DNA from: Sambucus nigra
Lineage: Eukaryota > Streptophyta > Magnoliopsida > Dipsacales > Adoxaceae
DNA length: 64,000 nucleotides
Direction of reading: 5' to 3'
NCBI GenBank assembly: GCA_949130495.1
Contig: OX422221.1
Span: 29,834,917-29,898,916, forward strand
Below are positions 10,330-21,683 of this stretch, one piece after another (position 1 is the first letter of the stretch; the number at the start of each line of letters is the position of its first letter). The notes under the pieces were generated by a model that searched no databases, was not told the DNA's origin, and was given only the letters and a program-made list of their open reading frames with translations. Position numbers and translations under genes: made by a program.

Positions 10330-11876
10330 GATTTGAATTGTTTACTAGCATATGATGTTTTTCCATGATGTCATTATTTGCCTATTGCTAGTATGTATCA
10401 TTTTTGTATGTTTTATTTTTTTTGAAAAAATTTGAAAAATAAAAAAAGATTTTATTTTGATAAATTTTTTGAAAAATCGAAAAAGATTTTTGTATTTTGT
10501 TTACTCCATTTATGGATGGACACTTAGGATGACCTAGTCACAACATCATTCCATTGTTTTCATATGACTATTTGATAGTGTTTTGAGATAATATGTCAAT
10601 TCATCCATCTGCTTTATAATGTTTGGAGTCATTAAGATGTAATTAAGTGTTACTTCCTACATGTTTGACTCATGATTTCCTTTATTGCACACGTGCACAT
10701 ATTTGTTTGATTATTGTTATTGTCTTATCACATGTTGGTTGGGTGTTTTCACTTCAATACTATCCTTAAAACGAACCAAGTGCGATAAAACTTGATAAGA
10801 AAGTTGTGTATGTAAGAGCCGTTTGTGAGTTGTGTGCTTTGTTTGAAAATGGTGAAGGGCTACAAAAGATTATCATTTATCCTTTGCGATTAAGCTGCCG
10901 TTTAAATTGGACCTAAAACATTGAAGAATTTTATTATCCGGGGTCCAAAGAGGTTTAAAAGAGCCCAAAAAAATTTAAAGGCAATAAAAAGAACGGGCCA
11001 ATTAGGTTTTTGCATCAATTCTCCAAAGTTTTAGAATTTTGTTTATACACCTCTAAAAGGAAAATATATATGAGAGAGTTTGGATGGAGAATTAAAACGG
11101 GTTTGCACGTCCTTGAAAGTCTTGAAAAAGCGCTATATAGTTTTGGACGTTATTGATGTGGAAATCATTTTTACTTTGATTTGTTGATTTGCATAAGACG
11201 ATGCCATCTAAATTCAATAATTTTTACACCTAAGGATACTTTTGATGTTCATTCCTTAGGAGTACACGTATGCATCGTGCACGTATGATTGATTGAGTTG
11301 ATTTACATATCGAATGTCTTCACACCCATACATTCCATTTCCATGACTTGGTTGTTTTAGTTTAAATCCATGGTGTGATTTCTAGTATCTTATTTTTGTA
11401 TGAAAAATTTGAAAAATCAAATATAGTTTGCCAAATTTCTGAGATACCCCTTTGCATGCACGTAGTTTGATCCATATTTGCTATGCATTTTGTCGTGACA
11501 CTCCATGTTTTGATATATTTCTTCTTATCTGTCTATTTGGGGACATCATAAAAAGGGAGAGAAAGAATTATCATGTTATGGGGGAGTTTTTGCATTAAGG
11601 GGGAGATTTGATATATTAATGCTTTATTCTTATATCATTTCAAACTCGATGCGTCACGAAGGTATTTTGCTTTATCTCACGTGTGTAGGTACAAAGACTG
11701 AAGATCATTATGTTGCACACCCTGATAAGAAAAGCTTTGAGATTTGATGAAGATTTTTTAAGAACAATTTGAGTCTTACAAATTTATTCATGGGAGGGTA
11801 GATTTGTATAGGCATTTTGATGTTTGATAATTCAGATGTTTTTATGCATGTACCGGCATAAACATAGGGGGAGATT
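10330..11876 (+). other. Non-coding 3' region of the gag-only copia element
   Basis: No credible ORF. It aligns by eye with 46917-48486 (for example ATCCGGGGTC, AAAGAGCC, the GGACGTTATTG segment and TTTGGTTGT), less closely with 40156-41764 and 51097-52703. It ends in purine tracts (GGGGGAGTTT near 11580, AGGGGGAGATT at 11866-11876). In autonomous SIRE elements this interval can hold an env-like ORF; none is visible here. Confidence 0.6.
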
Positions 11877-12965
11877 TTTAAGCACATATTTTATAAGTTC
11901 GTTATCAATTTATTATGTCATATACCGCTACACCATCGAAGAGCATTCAAGAACATTCAAGCATCAAATACGGATCCGAATTAATCAAGTTCTTCATCAA
12001 AAAGACTCCGCAAAGTTTACTTTGGTAATGTTTTGTTTTAAATACCTTAACTTTCCACTTAGAGATTTTGGGATATTTTTACAAGACATTTTCTAAGTGT
12101 TGGAGCGAACTTTTTCGTCAAAATTTGAGAATGATTATTTTTTCTAAGTCCTGAAGCGTACCCCGATTTTGATGACCATGTCATTCAAGTGAGATAGCTA
12201 TCTTGTTCGAGCGACTTATGGATGTCGCGCGATGTCGTATGAATGACATCTGTACGTCGTTCGCGCGAGATCCTTATCTCGTTCGAACGAGCTTGTATAC
12301 CGAGGCGACACATTTTTGTATAAATACTCATTAAATGGTTTGTTTTCATTAAGAAGTCCCAGCGTTTTGAAAGACTAAAAACTGCGAAATAGCAGAATCG
12401 TTTTGACTTTTTCTTTCTGGGTTTAATCCCTTTTTGTTTACAATTCACAAAAAATTCCATATGCTTTGGTGAATTGTTTTGGTGTTTAAGAATACACTTT
12501 GCTGTGGTTCATTCTTTGTGGGGAGAAATATACAACCGGAGAGCTACGTGCTATTGTGGATGGAGTCCTTATAAAGTTCATCCTTGTGGAGAAGCCGTTT
12601 TCTTCTCCATTGCTGACCATCTGGAGTTCTTGCGGGAGATTCCAGCCAACGACATTTCTAGTCGTTGCTTTGAAGGTTTGATGAAGACATCGTGCGGTAC
12701 ACTTGTGGGCGATTACAGGTTAATTGTATGTAAGTCAATGGTCTTGTGAATTCTTCAAAGTTCTAGAAATAAAAGATTTTTCCCTTTGGGGATTTTTCCT
12801 TAAATTTTTGTCACATGATTTATCTATTTATGGTTTGACACACGCACACACGTAGTTGCATGTTTAGGGGATGAATTAATTTTGATTTAAATATACTCCA
12901 ATCAAATAAGTTTTACTTGGAAACTTGCAAATTAATTCAAATCGATATCACACACCGCATTTATT
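11877..12965 (+). repeat. LTR of the gag-only copia element (1.09 kb)
   Basis: Begins after the purine tract (TTTAAGC, aligning with TGTAAAG at 48487) and ends near CACACCGCATTTATT, aligning with the LTR end at 49603. It contains a palindrome array and TATA box (12234-12326) and the shared downstream part (TTTTTCCCTTTGGGGA; GCATGTTTAGGGG). No PBS follows, so it is a 3' LTR. The ORF at 12474-12749 lies inside it and is not a gene. Confidence 0.75.
12234..12326 (+). promoter_or_regulatory. U3 palindrome array and TATA box
   Basis: 14-bp units start at 12234, 12256 and 12278, spaced 22 bp. The last is a perfect CTCGTTCGAACGAG (12278-12291). TATAAATA follows at 12319, 27 bp after the palindrome. 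A weaker unit lies at 12202. It matches the arrays at 42176, 48866, 49860 and 53065. Confidence 0.8.
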
Positions 12966-13907
12966 ACGGTTTTTCAAAGTTTGAACTGTGTAGTCATTAT
13001 AATAAATCTACTTAAATAGTTAATATTTTAGCATTATGTATTTTAGTGATAGACTTACTTTTAAAGATAGATTACCTACTCAATAATAATGATTTGCTTT
13101 AGGGGAGATAAAATTTGAATCAAAGTTGTATGGTAAACATTTACTTAACTTATTTTTGTTTGCATAAAAGAAACGAAAGGGCAAGAAACCAAAGCTCATG
13201 CATGTGCCACAATGAAGCGTTCCATGATGCTTTATGAGCCCCATCTCGCCTAATACTCCATCGCCATATGATATTAGATAATACCCAAATTGCTTAAAAA
13301 CCTAACTTAATAATTCACAATGGTATAGGGATAGGAGTATTTATTTATTCAGAAAAAATGTTCGTGCTTGCAATTGTATGCAATTAAATCAGCGCCAATA
13401 GAGAAAGAAAATATACCAAACATCTCCAAAATGGTATCTCCACACCCTAAAACAAAAACAAAAACAATCCAATATCAATAAAGCAAAAAAGAGAGATAGA
13501 AAAGAAATTAAATAAAGAAAAGGGTAAAAAACTTCATAAAAAATTCTAGCACTCTCTTCTTAATTAACCAAAACAACAATTGTAAAACCTAACTCAAAAT
13601 TCTAATGCAATATTATATGTTTCTCCAACATAAATTCTCAATGGTGGGCATATTTTACAGGTTCATTAGTTACAAAAGTGTTGCGAACTGGTCCTTCATT
13701 TATTTACAATCAAAACAACCCATTAAAGAAACTTCCTAGATACACAAAAGCGTCACAAAAATCGAACATCAACACAACCATCATTAAAAAGTATTTTTAG
13801 GGTTTTCATACAACCTTTGAAAACCAAAATGTAATTAGATGATAAGTTCGAGTCCAAGTAAAAATCTCTCTCTTTGTGTGTGTGTAGACACAAATTGACT
13901 AGTAATC
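12966..13907. other. AT-rich intergenic DNA, nothing recognised
   Basis: No ORF, repeat or element end that I can support. A long A-rich stretch lies at 13440-13540. Confidence 0.5.
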
Positions 13908-14260
13908 TTACACTTTTGTAGGCAAATTCACAAACTCAGGGTAGTTGTCCTGGAGAAGCCCAACAAATTTTTTGACGACAACTCTAACCTCCTTCTTAGA
14001 ATGGCCCAGGGGACTTGTTTTTGTCATTTATTTGCAGCAATTAGTTAACCCATCTAGGCTTCAGATTAAGCTTATAAATACCCTTCTCCATCAACTGCAA
14101 CCTCCACCTTAAAAACTGTCTCCCATTCTCCCTACACCCCAATGTCTTTTTGTACAACTCCTTACTGTCCAAAACACCAAAAATGATAAAGAAATTGATG
14201 TTATAGAAAATGCCAAAAACTAAAGGAGGTTTTTCAACCAAAGGATCTACACATTTCCAC
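13908..14260 (-). pseudogene. Patellin (SEC14/CRAL-TRIO domain) gene fragment
   Basis: Read right to left: SKELYKKTLG, then FLRWRLQLMEKGIYKLNLKP, then after an in-frame stop (near 14041) LLQINDKNKSPGP, and after a one-frame shift KKEVRVVVKKFVGLLQDNY plus PEFV (near 13930). This order and spacing match the middle of plant patellins, which have EKxxKFLRWRxQxxEKxIxKL, then NDLKNSPG, then LLQDNYPEFV. Patellins are membrane-associated phosphoinositide-binding proteins of vesicle traffic and cytokinesis. Only about 110 residues remain, with one stop and one frameshift, and the rest of SEC14 and the GOLD domain are absent. Sequence upstream to 14427 is open but I do not recognise it. Confidence 0.75.
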
Positions 14261-14758
14261 CGAAGAAAAAAAATGTTAATTCCTTTAAACAACATCATCT
14301 GTGACATATTACACTGGCTTGACCCAACACGATTTCTAGAAAGAGAACCGAAACTCCCAACACAAATCATATAGTCTACCAAAACCAAAACAAAAAATGA
14401 AATCCAAAAAATATTCAAATCGAACACAAATTAAGTAGCAAATAAAATCCAACATAACCTAATCATCAAATCCAAAAGAAGAAATGCAAAAAACTATTTG
14501 AAATCAATAATATATTTTTTCGGTCATATCTTCTGATAATAAAATTAAATAAATTCAAAGAATAAATGTAAAAACAAACCACTAATTTTTAGTGCCTATA
14601 GTGATTGATAATGTGGGTATATATATGCATGTATCTAAGACAGATTCCAAGAGAAAAGCTGAGGGATAATTAACATATCCCATTAGAATAACCAAGAAAA
14701 TATTATAATTATATAAAGTGGGAAATAATACATAAAGGGTCACCACTTGGATTTCATG

Positions 14759-14805
<47 letters not shown>

Positions 14806-15068
14806 ATATTGCAAGTGCCCTGATCACATATTTGAGTATGCAGATTTCAAAAGTTATGAAGCATACGCAACGATAAAAAGAATTACAAAATTCAGGTTTC
14901 AAATAGTTAGTGAGTTTGAATCATATAAATAATCCAAACTAAAGTATGCTATGGATAATCAATTACTCAAACGTATCATACTTTAGTATGGATTGTATCA
15001 ATTACGCAAACGTATTGTTCACAAATAATTAGATCATATACTTCTTATATTAAGTACCCGAACGGCTT
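14261..15068. other. AT-rich intergenic DNA with a (TA)n microsatellite
   Basis: A (TA)n run covers about 14762-14803. A short near-direct repeat (ATCAATTACTCAAACGTAT and ATCAATTACGCAAACGTAT) lies at 14958-15020. No gene supported. Confidence 0.6.
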
Positions 15069-15189
15069 GAACTTCATGAAATGTTTAGAGATTAATTTTT
15101 ATTCTAGTTGGGCACCTACATACTAATGAACTTCATGGTATGTTAACAAAATGATTTTTATTCTAGTTGGCCACCTACGTACTCATAAA
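15069..15189. repeat. 59-bp imperfect tandem duplication
   Basis: Two units (from 15069 and from 15128) share GAACTTCATG, a middle TTTTTATTCTAGTTGG and CACCTAC, with scattered differences. The function is unknown. Confidence 0.75.
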
Positions 15190-15340
15190 CTATAATTACT
15201 TTTGACATGCCATGTGAGAACACGGTCCAAAACTTTAGTGGTCCAAAACTTTTTTTAAACGAAAAATTTATTTATTTGAAGGAGAAAAAGTCTCTCCTAT
15301 GGCACTTACAAGCCCTAAATCAGAAAAGACTTAAGAAAAT

Positions 15341-16334
15341 TTACGAAATCTTGAATGAGTGACTAGAGTCCTTATATTGCGGTTTTGGAAATTTGGTTTT
15401 CACATTTTCTGTCAAACGAGTCTTCAACAAATGCTCGAGCTTTAGCAGAATTAATTGACATTCCAAGATCAAATTAAAGAATTTCCACGTATAAAGATAT
15501 ATCATGGTCTTCCTTATCCGAGTTTGGAATTTCCTCTTGATTCTCGCTATCCGAAATATCTTCAAAATTATCAGCGAAATTATGTTGAACTGATTTTCAA
15601 TGTTTTTAAACATATCCTCATTTGATGAGGATGCTGGTCTTAAAATACTTGCTTGTAACGAGAGAGTAGAATCCTTTCCCACAAGCTCCTGCAAAAGCTA
15701 ATTCACCATTTCTACTAGGTCCGGTGAATTAGCTTTTGCAGGAGCTTTCTCTATTTCTAGGTTGGGAGACCTCGTAGAAACATTTTTTTGGCTTCACAAC
15801 ATTTATGAGATTCCTGAAGTCATTAATAGAGTGGCCCACTGTTTTGCAGAAGGTACAAAATTTAGGAAGAGATTCATATTCAATATTCACTTAAAAATTA
15901 CCATATCCCTTTTCAACCAATATGCGATCAGGTGGTTGAGTTGAGATATCCACTTCAATAAGAACTCGAGCAAAGTTTCCAAATGATCTCTCCATAGTGG
16001 CTTTATCAATACGTAAAGGAAGACCCACACCACGGAAATCTGAAGGACTAAACGTGGATCCCAATAATCTTGGAACAATCCAATAAATCGTAAACAACAT
16101 GCATATATGGGTTAAAATCAGGAACCCATTGGAATGTTTTAAAAATACCAGTTGGGAGTTTAAAGGTGTGAAAAGCCATGGTTTTGCTTCTATCATCAGT
16201 ATTCGAGAAACGAATGTTAAAATAACCCTTTCTAATAGGTGTAAGTATCCAATGTAGTTTGGTTTGCCAAATCTATGCGAGCTCTGATTTAAGCACAACA
16301 AGCTTCCAAGGAATGTCTCCTTTAGTGAGAACAA
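15341..16334 (-). pseudogene. LINE-type ORF1 remnant (DUF4283 domain plus zinc knuckle)
   Basis: The 16334-15891 frame contains VGLPLRIDKATMERSFGNFA and RVLIEVD, typical of the DUF4283 RNA-binding-like domain of plant LINE and related retroelement proteins. Upstream homology (GIFKTFQWVPDFNPYMH) lies in another frame, so there is a frameshift. Downstream, about 15790-15870 reads KFCTFCKTVGHSINDF, a CX2CX4HX4C knuckle with the last Cys replaced by Phe. The tail to 15341 is open but unrecognised. No endonuclease or RT follows. A perfect hairpin (15683-15747) sits in the tail. The assignment to a LINE rather than another DUF4283 retroelement is likely but not certain. Confidence 0.65.
15683..15747. 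repeat. Perfect 25-bp inverted repeat with a 15-nt loop
   Basis: The left arm (15683-15707) starts AAGCTCCTGCAAAAGC and the right arm (15723-15747) is its exact complement. It lies inside the ORF1 remnant. Perfect arms of this length suggest a template-switch inverted duplication rather than a terminator, because no transcription unit ends here. Confidence 0.9.
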
Positions 16335-16635
16335 TACGAAAAATAGTTCATCGATAATTGAAACCTATTTTCTAATATTACAAGTCAATAGTTCATCGAT
16401 AATTGAAAGTATGATTATGAATATTGTTGTATAAGGTAACATTGGCGATAAAAAGACATGCCTTGTAGTTTAATGCTACCGATAAAATATGTATGCAAGT
16501 AGGATTCCTTGTTGATTATGAAATAGTATTTGAAACCATGCAATTAATAATGATATGCTCCGACATATATAAATAAAAAAATACAAACTAATTGATAATT
16601 TCTAATTAACAGAAAGGAGATGATTATTTACTGCT
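16335..16635. other. Short intergenic stretch
   Basis: Holds a 21-bp direct repeat (ATAGTTCATCGATAATTGAA and one more base) at 16343 and 16388. Nothing else recognised. Confidence 0.6.
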
Positions 16636-18032
16636 TGAGACATTCTATCATGTGCAACATGAAAAGAATAATAAAAATGAAAACTGAAAAGATACTTTTT
16701 GATTTGATATTCAAGTAGATCGTTCCTCGGTGGTGTCATGAATCCTCTTAGGGTCCGTTTGACAATCCAATTTCAAAGCTTGGAATTGGAATTATAAGGC
16801 CAATTTCAATTCCGTGAAATTCAAATTGATCTTTCAATTCCAAGTCCAAGCCTTAAAATTGAATTGTCAAACGAGCCCTTAGTAATGAGTGTCTCAGTGG
16901 CCTTATCATTCTTGCAAGTGAGCTCACGGCCCTGACCAATCTGGTGGGGATGTGTAGAAATATGTAAAGTGGTGTGTGAATGAAGGATAACATGAAATTA
17001 ATATCAGGAAAAAATAATTTCTTTATGTATTGTATAAATAACGAATATATACTGTGATAGTTGTTACGGTGGTATAATTGCCCTTATGATGGATGTCATA
17101 GGGTCACATAGAGAAAGGAGGATATCCAGAGTTGTCATCATTAATAGTTTAAAAAATTTAACGTTTGAAGGAAATCACTTTCAAGTTTATAAGATTTCCA
17201 GTGTCTTCATGTCTTCCAATTTTCTCCTTAAATGTGGTTTAATGCAGACTTGCCAGTTCAAGCACCGCTTTGGTGCCTAATTTACTCTCTTTCTTTGGAT
17301 ATTCACAATGCCCTCCTGGTATCCGAAGCGAGGTAAAAACAATATAATATAAGAAGAATTTTTATGGGAGAGACTGTGCACAAAGTATAAAGTTAATAAA
17401 TTTAGTATTTAAAATTGAAAGATAATTCGAACGCATCATATTATTTTTTATGCCAGGAAAAATATGAACAAACCCATTTAAAGCCTAAAATTTAAAAAAG
17501 GACAACAATTGAAACTTCAAACACTTTCCACACAAACTAACACCTTTCAAAAGATATAACGCAAAAAGTAATTGGAAAAAGTAAAACGTAATGTGAAGAG
17601 AATATATTTGGTTTATCAATTAGTTTCCAATAAGTTTAAAAAAGTGTGAGACCAAAAACCATCAAACTAAAGCCTTATGTTTACCCAACCTTTCACGACC
17701 AATTCCATTCCAAATGGAAATATGCAAAACACTCATTCACTATTTAAAATTTTTGCAAATAGAGAAAATTCCACAAATATCTTCAAAATCGAATTAAACC
17801 AAAACTCTCACATAATAATATTTGTCCAAAAAAATAATTAGTTTGCACTTTAAAAAATTTAGAAATCAAAGGAAAATTAGAGATTGAGTTCCCTTCTTAC
17901 CTCAACCAATCATAAATCACAGCTGACGAGTTCTCTTGGTTGTACTTGGTGTAAGAAAACTGAGGAAAAACCTCCAAAAATATAGAAAGAAAAAAAGAAT
18001 GAAGAACTAAATTCATATCCCATTGTACAAAG
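16636..18032. repeat. Left copy of a 1.4-kb direct duplication
   Basis: Matches 21684-23065 nearly base for base, from TGAGACATTCTATCATG to CCCATTGTACAAAG, with scattered substitutions and small indels, including a longer GGTATCCGAAGCGAGG insert near 17317. It contains a MITE (16751-16878). The match ends exactly where the copia LTR begins at 18033. A 64-codon ORF occurs in both copies (17086-17280, 22134-22328) but with amino-acid changes and no recognised family. Confidence 0.9.
16751..16878. mobile_element. Tourist-like (PIF/Harbinger) MITE, left copy
   Basis: 128 bp with terminal inverted repeats (GGGTCCGTTTGACAATCC against GGGCTCGTTTGACAATTC from the other end) of about 23 bp with 3 mismatches. 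It is flanked by TTA on both sides (16748-16750, 16879-16881), the 3-bp target duplication typical of PIF/Harbinger. No coding capacity. Confidence 0.8.
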
Positions 18033-18372
18033 TGATGAGTTAATCTTGTTGTTAGAGGGTCATGTCCAGTAGTTGATTTGTTTAATTTTAGAAAACTTGG
18101 TTTTTGTTTGAGTTCGTAATTAGGCTGTCAGTTTTAGTCCAGTGTGTGGCCAAAAAAATAGGGTAGCAGTTATTTAAGTAAAGTTTATGTGGTTAGTTTT
18201 ATTTTTAGAAAACGTGGGCTGTAATGTTAGTGGTGCAGTTATGATTTTGTATTTGCTTATATAATAAGAAAACCAGAAAATGATGCAAGTGTTGAGCATC
18301 GCAAAAAAAAAAAAAATCCTCTGTGTTTGTTTTTGTGTTTCAAGTTTTTTACTGGCTTTAAGAAAACCAACA
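18033..18372 (+). repeat. 5' LTR of the copia element
   Basis: Starts TGATGAG, exactly where similarity to the empty copy at 23065 ends, and ends AACCAACA before the PBS. A TGTTGTTAG at 18047 is an alternative start, but the empty-site comparison favours 18033. TATATAAT (about 18258-18265) is a possible TATA box. Confidence 0.7.
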
Positions 18373-18374
18373 TT

Positions 18375-18387
18375 TGGTATCAGAGCC
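18375..18387 (+). other. Primer-binding site (tRNA-iMet)
   Basis: TGGTATCAGAGCC two bases after the LTR end, the canonical plant copia PBS. Confidence 0.92.
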
Positions 18388-18401
18388 AGATTGTCAAAGC
18401 A

Positions 18402-19559
18402 ATGGCCGGTAACGAAGGAGATCTACCTAAGACACTTGCAGTCGTCAAACCAACGGCAAGAGGAGCCTCAATCCCGATCCATTATCCAACGTTAAGCGAA
18501 TCGAACTACGACATATGGGCTGTCAAGATGAAGATAATCTTGCGTTCGCTAGGAGTATGGTCAGTGATCGAAGGTGGAGACACAGACGACGACAAAGATC
18601 AAGGCACCATGGTAGCCATTTCTCAAGCCGTGCTAGATGACGTGATGATGGTAATCTCGGAGAAGCAGACGGAAAAGGAGGCTTGGGACGCACTCAGGGA
18701 GATGCAGGTTGGTGAAGATCGCGTCAAGAAGGCACGCGTACAGGTGCTGAAACGACAACTGAACATGTTACACATGGAGGATTCAGAGACAATAAATGAG
18801 TTTTCCATGAAGCTTACCACGCTGGTGGGTGAGAACCGCTCGCTGGGCACGAAGCTCGACGACAGGGAAGTTGTTGAAAAACTGTTCAGCGCAGTTCCAG
18901 GTAGATTTCTCCAAATTATCGGAACAATCGAGCAGTTTGGCGATATTGAGAAAATGTCGGTCTCAGAAGCAATCGGCCGCCTCAGAACCTTTGAGGAAGG
19001 ACTTAAAGGACGAGTACACACAAAGGGAGGTGGAGAACAGCTACTTCTTACACAAGCCGAGTGGGAGACAAGATGCTCAAAGGGAAAGAAAGATGAAGGT
19101 TTCAGCAACACCAAAAAAGGAGGACGTCACGGGAGAGGTCGTGGCCGCGGGCATCGAAATGGCGGAGATCGAGGAAATGGTGAACGCACTAACGAAGACC
19201 GAAAGCCACGCAACTTCGACATATCCAAGCTTAAGTGTTACAATTGTAATGAATATGGACACTTCGCAAAAGATTGTCCCAAGCCAAACCGAAGAGAGAG
19301 GGTCAATCTTGTTACAACACAAACCGATGATGAACCGACACTGTTGATGGATGAAACTTATGTTCTCAACCACCCAATACAGAACGAGCAGGTGCTACTG
19401 CACGAAGACAAGGTGGTGCCAAAGATTAACAGCACCCAAGACAAAGCTTGGTATTTAGATACCGGCGCAAGTAACCACATGACCAATTGTATCAAAAAAT
19501 TTGCTGAATTGATACGACCATTAAAGGATCGGTCAAATTTGGAGATGTCTCGGCTGTAG
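18402..19559 (+). pseudogene. gag: Copia Gag and start of protease
   Basis: ATG at 18402 lies 15 bp after the PBS and gives 385 codons. In order: N-terminal YPTLSESNYDIWAVKMKIIL, a UBN2 Gag domain with VKKARVQVLKRQLNMLHM, an RGRGRG-rich basic linker, the CCHC knuckle CYNCNEYGHFAKDC, and the protease start WYLDTGASNHMT with an intact DTG. About 20 codons past the protease motif (near 19500-19515) a frameshift ends the frame; homology continues in the pol frame. The single copy looks well preserved apart from that lesion. Confidence 0.85.
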
Positions 19560-21683
19560 AAATAAAAGGAAGAGGTTCAGTTTTATTTGAATGCTTCACA
19601 GGTGAACATCGTATACTTACTAATGTCTACTACATCCCGATGTTGTAGAGCAACATAATTAGCCTTGGTCAGTTAGATGAGAACGGATGCAAGGTTGTGA
19701 TTGAAGGAGGAGTAATGTCTATCTTGGACAGATCACAAAGGCTACTAGAAAAAGTGAACAGGCCAAGGAACCGGTTATATGTGTTTAACATAGCACCAGC
19801 TCTCCCCGAATGCCTTCTGGCAAGGAGCAAAGAAGAAGCGTGGCGCTGGCATGCGAGATACGGGCATGTGAATTTTCATGCCTTGAATATTCTAAGTCAG
19901 AAACAAATGGTGCACGGCTTGCCCATAATCGAGCATGAGGACCGCATCTACGATGGTTGCTTGATTGGAAAGCAACACCGAAATCCATTTCCAGCAGTGG
20001 TAAAATTCCGAGCAGAATCACCCCTTGAATTGTGGTATGGAGATTTGTGCGGGCCAATAACTCCTGCTACACACGGAGGCAAGCGCTATTTTCTGCTGTT
20101 GGTTGATGATTGTACTAGATTCATGTGGCAGGTGCTGATCCGAAACAAAGATGAAGCATTTGAGGCATTCAAGAAGATTAAAGCATCAGTAGAAATGGAG
20201 AAAAATAGCAAGCTGAAGGCTTTTCACACAAATCGTGGCGGCGAATTCACCTCAAATGAGTTCAAGACTTACTGTGAGCTGTTGGGAATTAAGCGTTATC
20301 TCACGACGCCTTATTCTCCTCAGCAGAATGGAGTTGTTGAACAAAGAAATCAGACGGTGGTCAGCATGGCAAGGAGCCTGTTGAAAAGCATGGGAGTCCC
20401 AGGCGAATTTTGGGGAGAAACGGTATCAACTGCCGTATATCTCTTAAATCGAGCACCAACAAAAAGCATCATCGGTAAAACTCCCTATGAAGCATATTAT
20501 AACCGCAAGCCAACTGTTTATCACTTTCATATCTTTGGATGTGTGGGACACGTAAAAGATGTTACACCTCACCTCTCAAAACTTGCAGACCGAAGCAAGC
20601 CAATGGTGTTTATTTGTTATGATTCGAATACAAAAGGCTATCGGATGTTTGATCCAAAGTCAAAACGAGTAGTGGTGACACGGGATGTCGTGTTCGAAGA
20701 GGAGAAGAAGTGGGAATGGAGAAAATTTCCAGAAACAGAAACAGTATCAGTAAGGAACACTCTTACAGCACACTATTTTACCATAGCAGGCGCATCTGAT
20801 ACGACAAATCAGAAAGATAAAGAGGGTGTCAGCGATTCTGGCATTGGTATCAGCAATTCTGGCATGCATTTCCCACAGCCGACATAGGAACAAACTGGTA
20901 ACCGATACCAGTATGCTACACCAGTGATGAACACAAAATCCAGAGCATCTGTTTCAAACTCACCATATACTCCAGCAGCAACTGTTGAAGAATCAGTATC
21001 AACCGAAACACTACAACCCTCGACATCTGATGAGAGTTCATTAGTAGGACCACGGGGTAAGCGTGACATCAAGAGCTTGTACGATGCAACAGTCCCAATA
21101 GAGTTGCAGTATTCGGGACTGTGTTTGCTAGGAGAAGAAGAGCCGTCAAATTTCGAAGAAGCCAAGGCAGATCCGATGTGGAGAAGATCAATGGAGGAGG
21201 AAATTTCCTCTATTCGAAAAAATGAAACTTGGAAGCTCGTTCCATTACCCGACAACCACAAACCTATAGGTTTAAAGTGGGTTTACAAGCTAAAGAAGGG
21301 CACTCAAGTCAGAATTGTGAAGCACAAAGCGAGATTAGGGGCAAAGGGGTATGTTCAACGACAAGGCATAGACTTTGATGAAGTATTCGCCCTTGTTGCT
21401 CGGCTAGAGACAGTACGTTTGCTGATCTCTATTGCGGCACATGAAGGATGGGAGGTGCATCATATGGATGTGAAGTCAGCCTTCCTCAACGGTGATTTGG
21501 AAGAGGAAGTGTATGTCATTCAACCGTCGGGATTTGAAATAAAAGGAGAAGAGCATAAGGTGTTAAAACTGCACAAAGCATTGTACGGTTTGCGACAAGC
21601 ACCTATAGCCTGGAACTCAAAACTGGACAAGTCATTGAGGACACTCAGTTTTGAGAGGTGTTCTTTAGAGCATGCCGTGTACA
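19500..21683 (+). pseudogene. pol: Copia Pol: protease end, integrase, partial RT
   Basis: Same element, shifted frame. A TAG lies at 19646-19648 and another at 20885-20887. Integrase zinc module: WRWHARYGHVNFHAL, then YDGCLIGKQH, where the usual CxxC reads YxxC. Catalytic core: YGDLCGPITP, TNRGGEFTS, where the second Asp of D,D-35-E is Asn, and QQNGVVEQRNQ with the Glu kept. RT: WVYKLKKG, FDEVFALVARLETVRL, HHMDVKSAFLNGDL, LYGLRQAP. It ends at HAVYMR where the duplicated flank starts, so YVDD and RNase H are missing. The zinc-ligand and catalytic changes mean the integrase was dead independently of the stops. Confidence 0.85.

Larger units (their letters stand above)
8700..12965 (+). mobile_element. 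Gag-only SIRE-like copia element, 5'-truncated
   Basis: Gag-related sequence (to 10329) is followed directly by the family's non-coding 3' region, a purine tract (AGGGGGAGATT) and an LTR (11877-12965). No protease, integrase or RT is present. The 3' region and LTR are related to those at 40.2-41.8, 46.9-49.6 and 51.1-53.8 kb. Elements with gag alone are known in plants as TR-GAGs. The 5' LTR is missing. Confidence 0.7.
18033..21683 (+). mobile_element. Ty1/copia retrotransposon, 3'-truncated
   Basis: 5' LTR (18033-18372), PBS, gag-protease and integrase-RT in copia order. It ends inside RT before the YVDD motif, where the second copy of the flanking duplication begins. RNase H and 3' LTR are absent. 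The uninterrupted second copy at 23065 gives the empty insertion site and supports 18033 as the LTR start. Confidence 0.85.

Noticed and set aside
12474..12749. 91-codon ORF in the copia LTR
   Set aside because: Lies in LTR sequence between TATA and LTR end; no family resemblance and not conserved as protein in the sister LTRs.
14041..14427. 128-codon minus-strand ORF as an intact gene
   Set aside because: Its C-terminal half is a broken patellin domain that continues past a stop and in another frame; it is a pseudogene fragment.
15683..15747. The hairpin as a transcription terminator
   Set aside because: No gene ends here, there is no T-run of bacterial type, and the DNA is plant nuclear; an inverted duplication explains it better.
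17086..17280. 64-codon ORF present in both copies of the duplication (also 22134-22328)
   Set aside because: Present in both only because the DNA is duplicated; amino-acid changes are not visibly constrained and no family is recognised.
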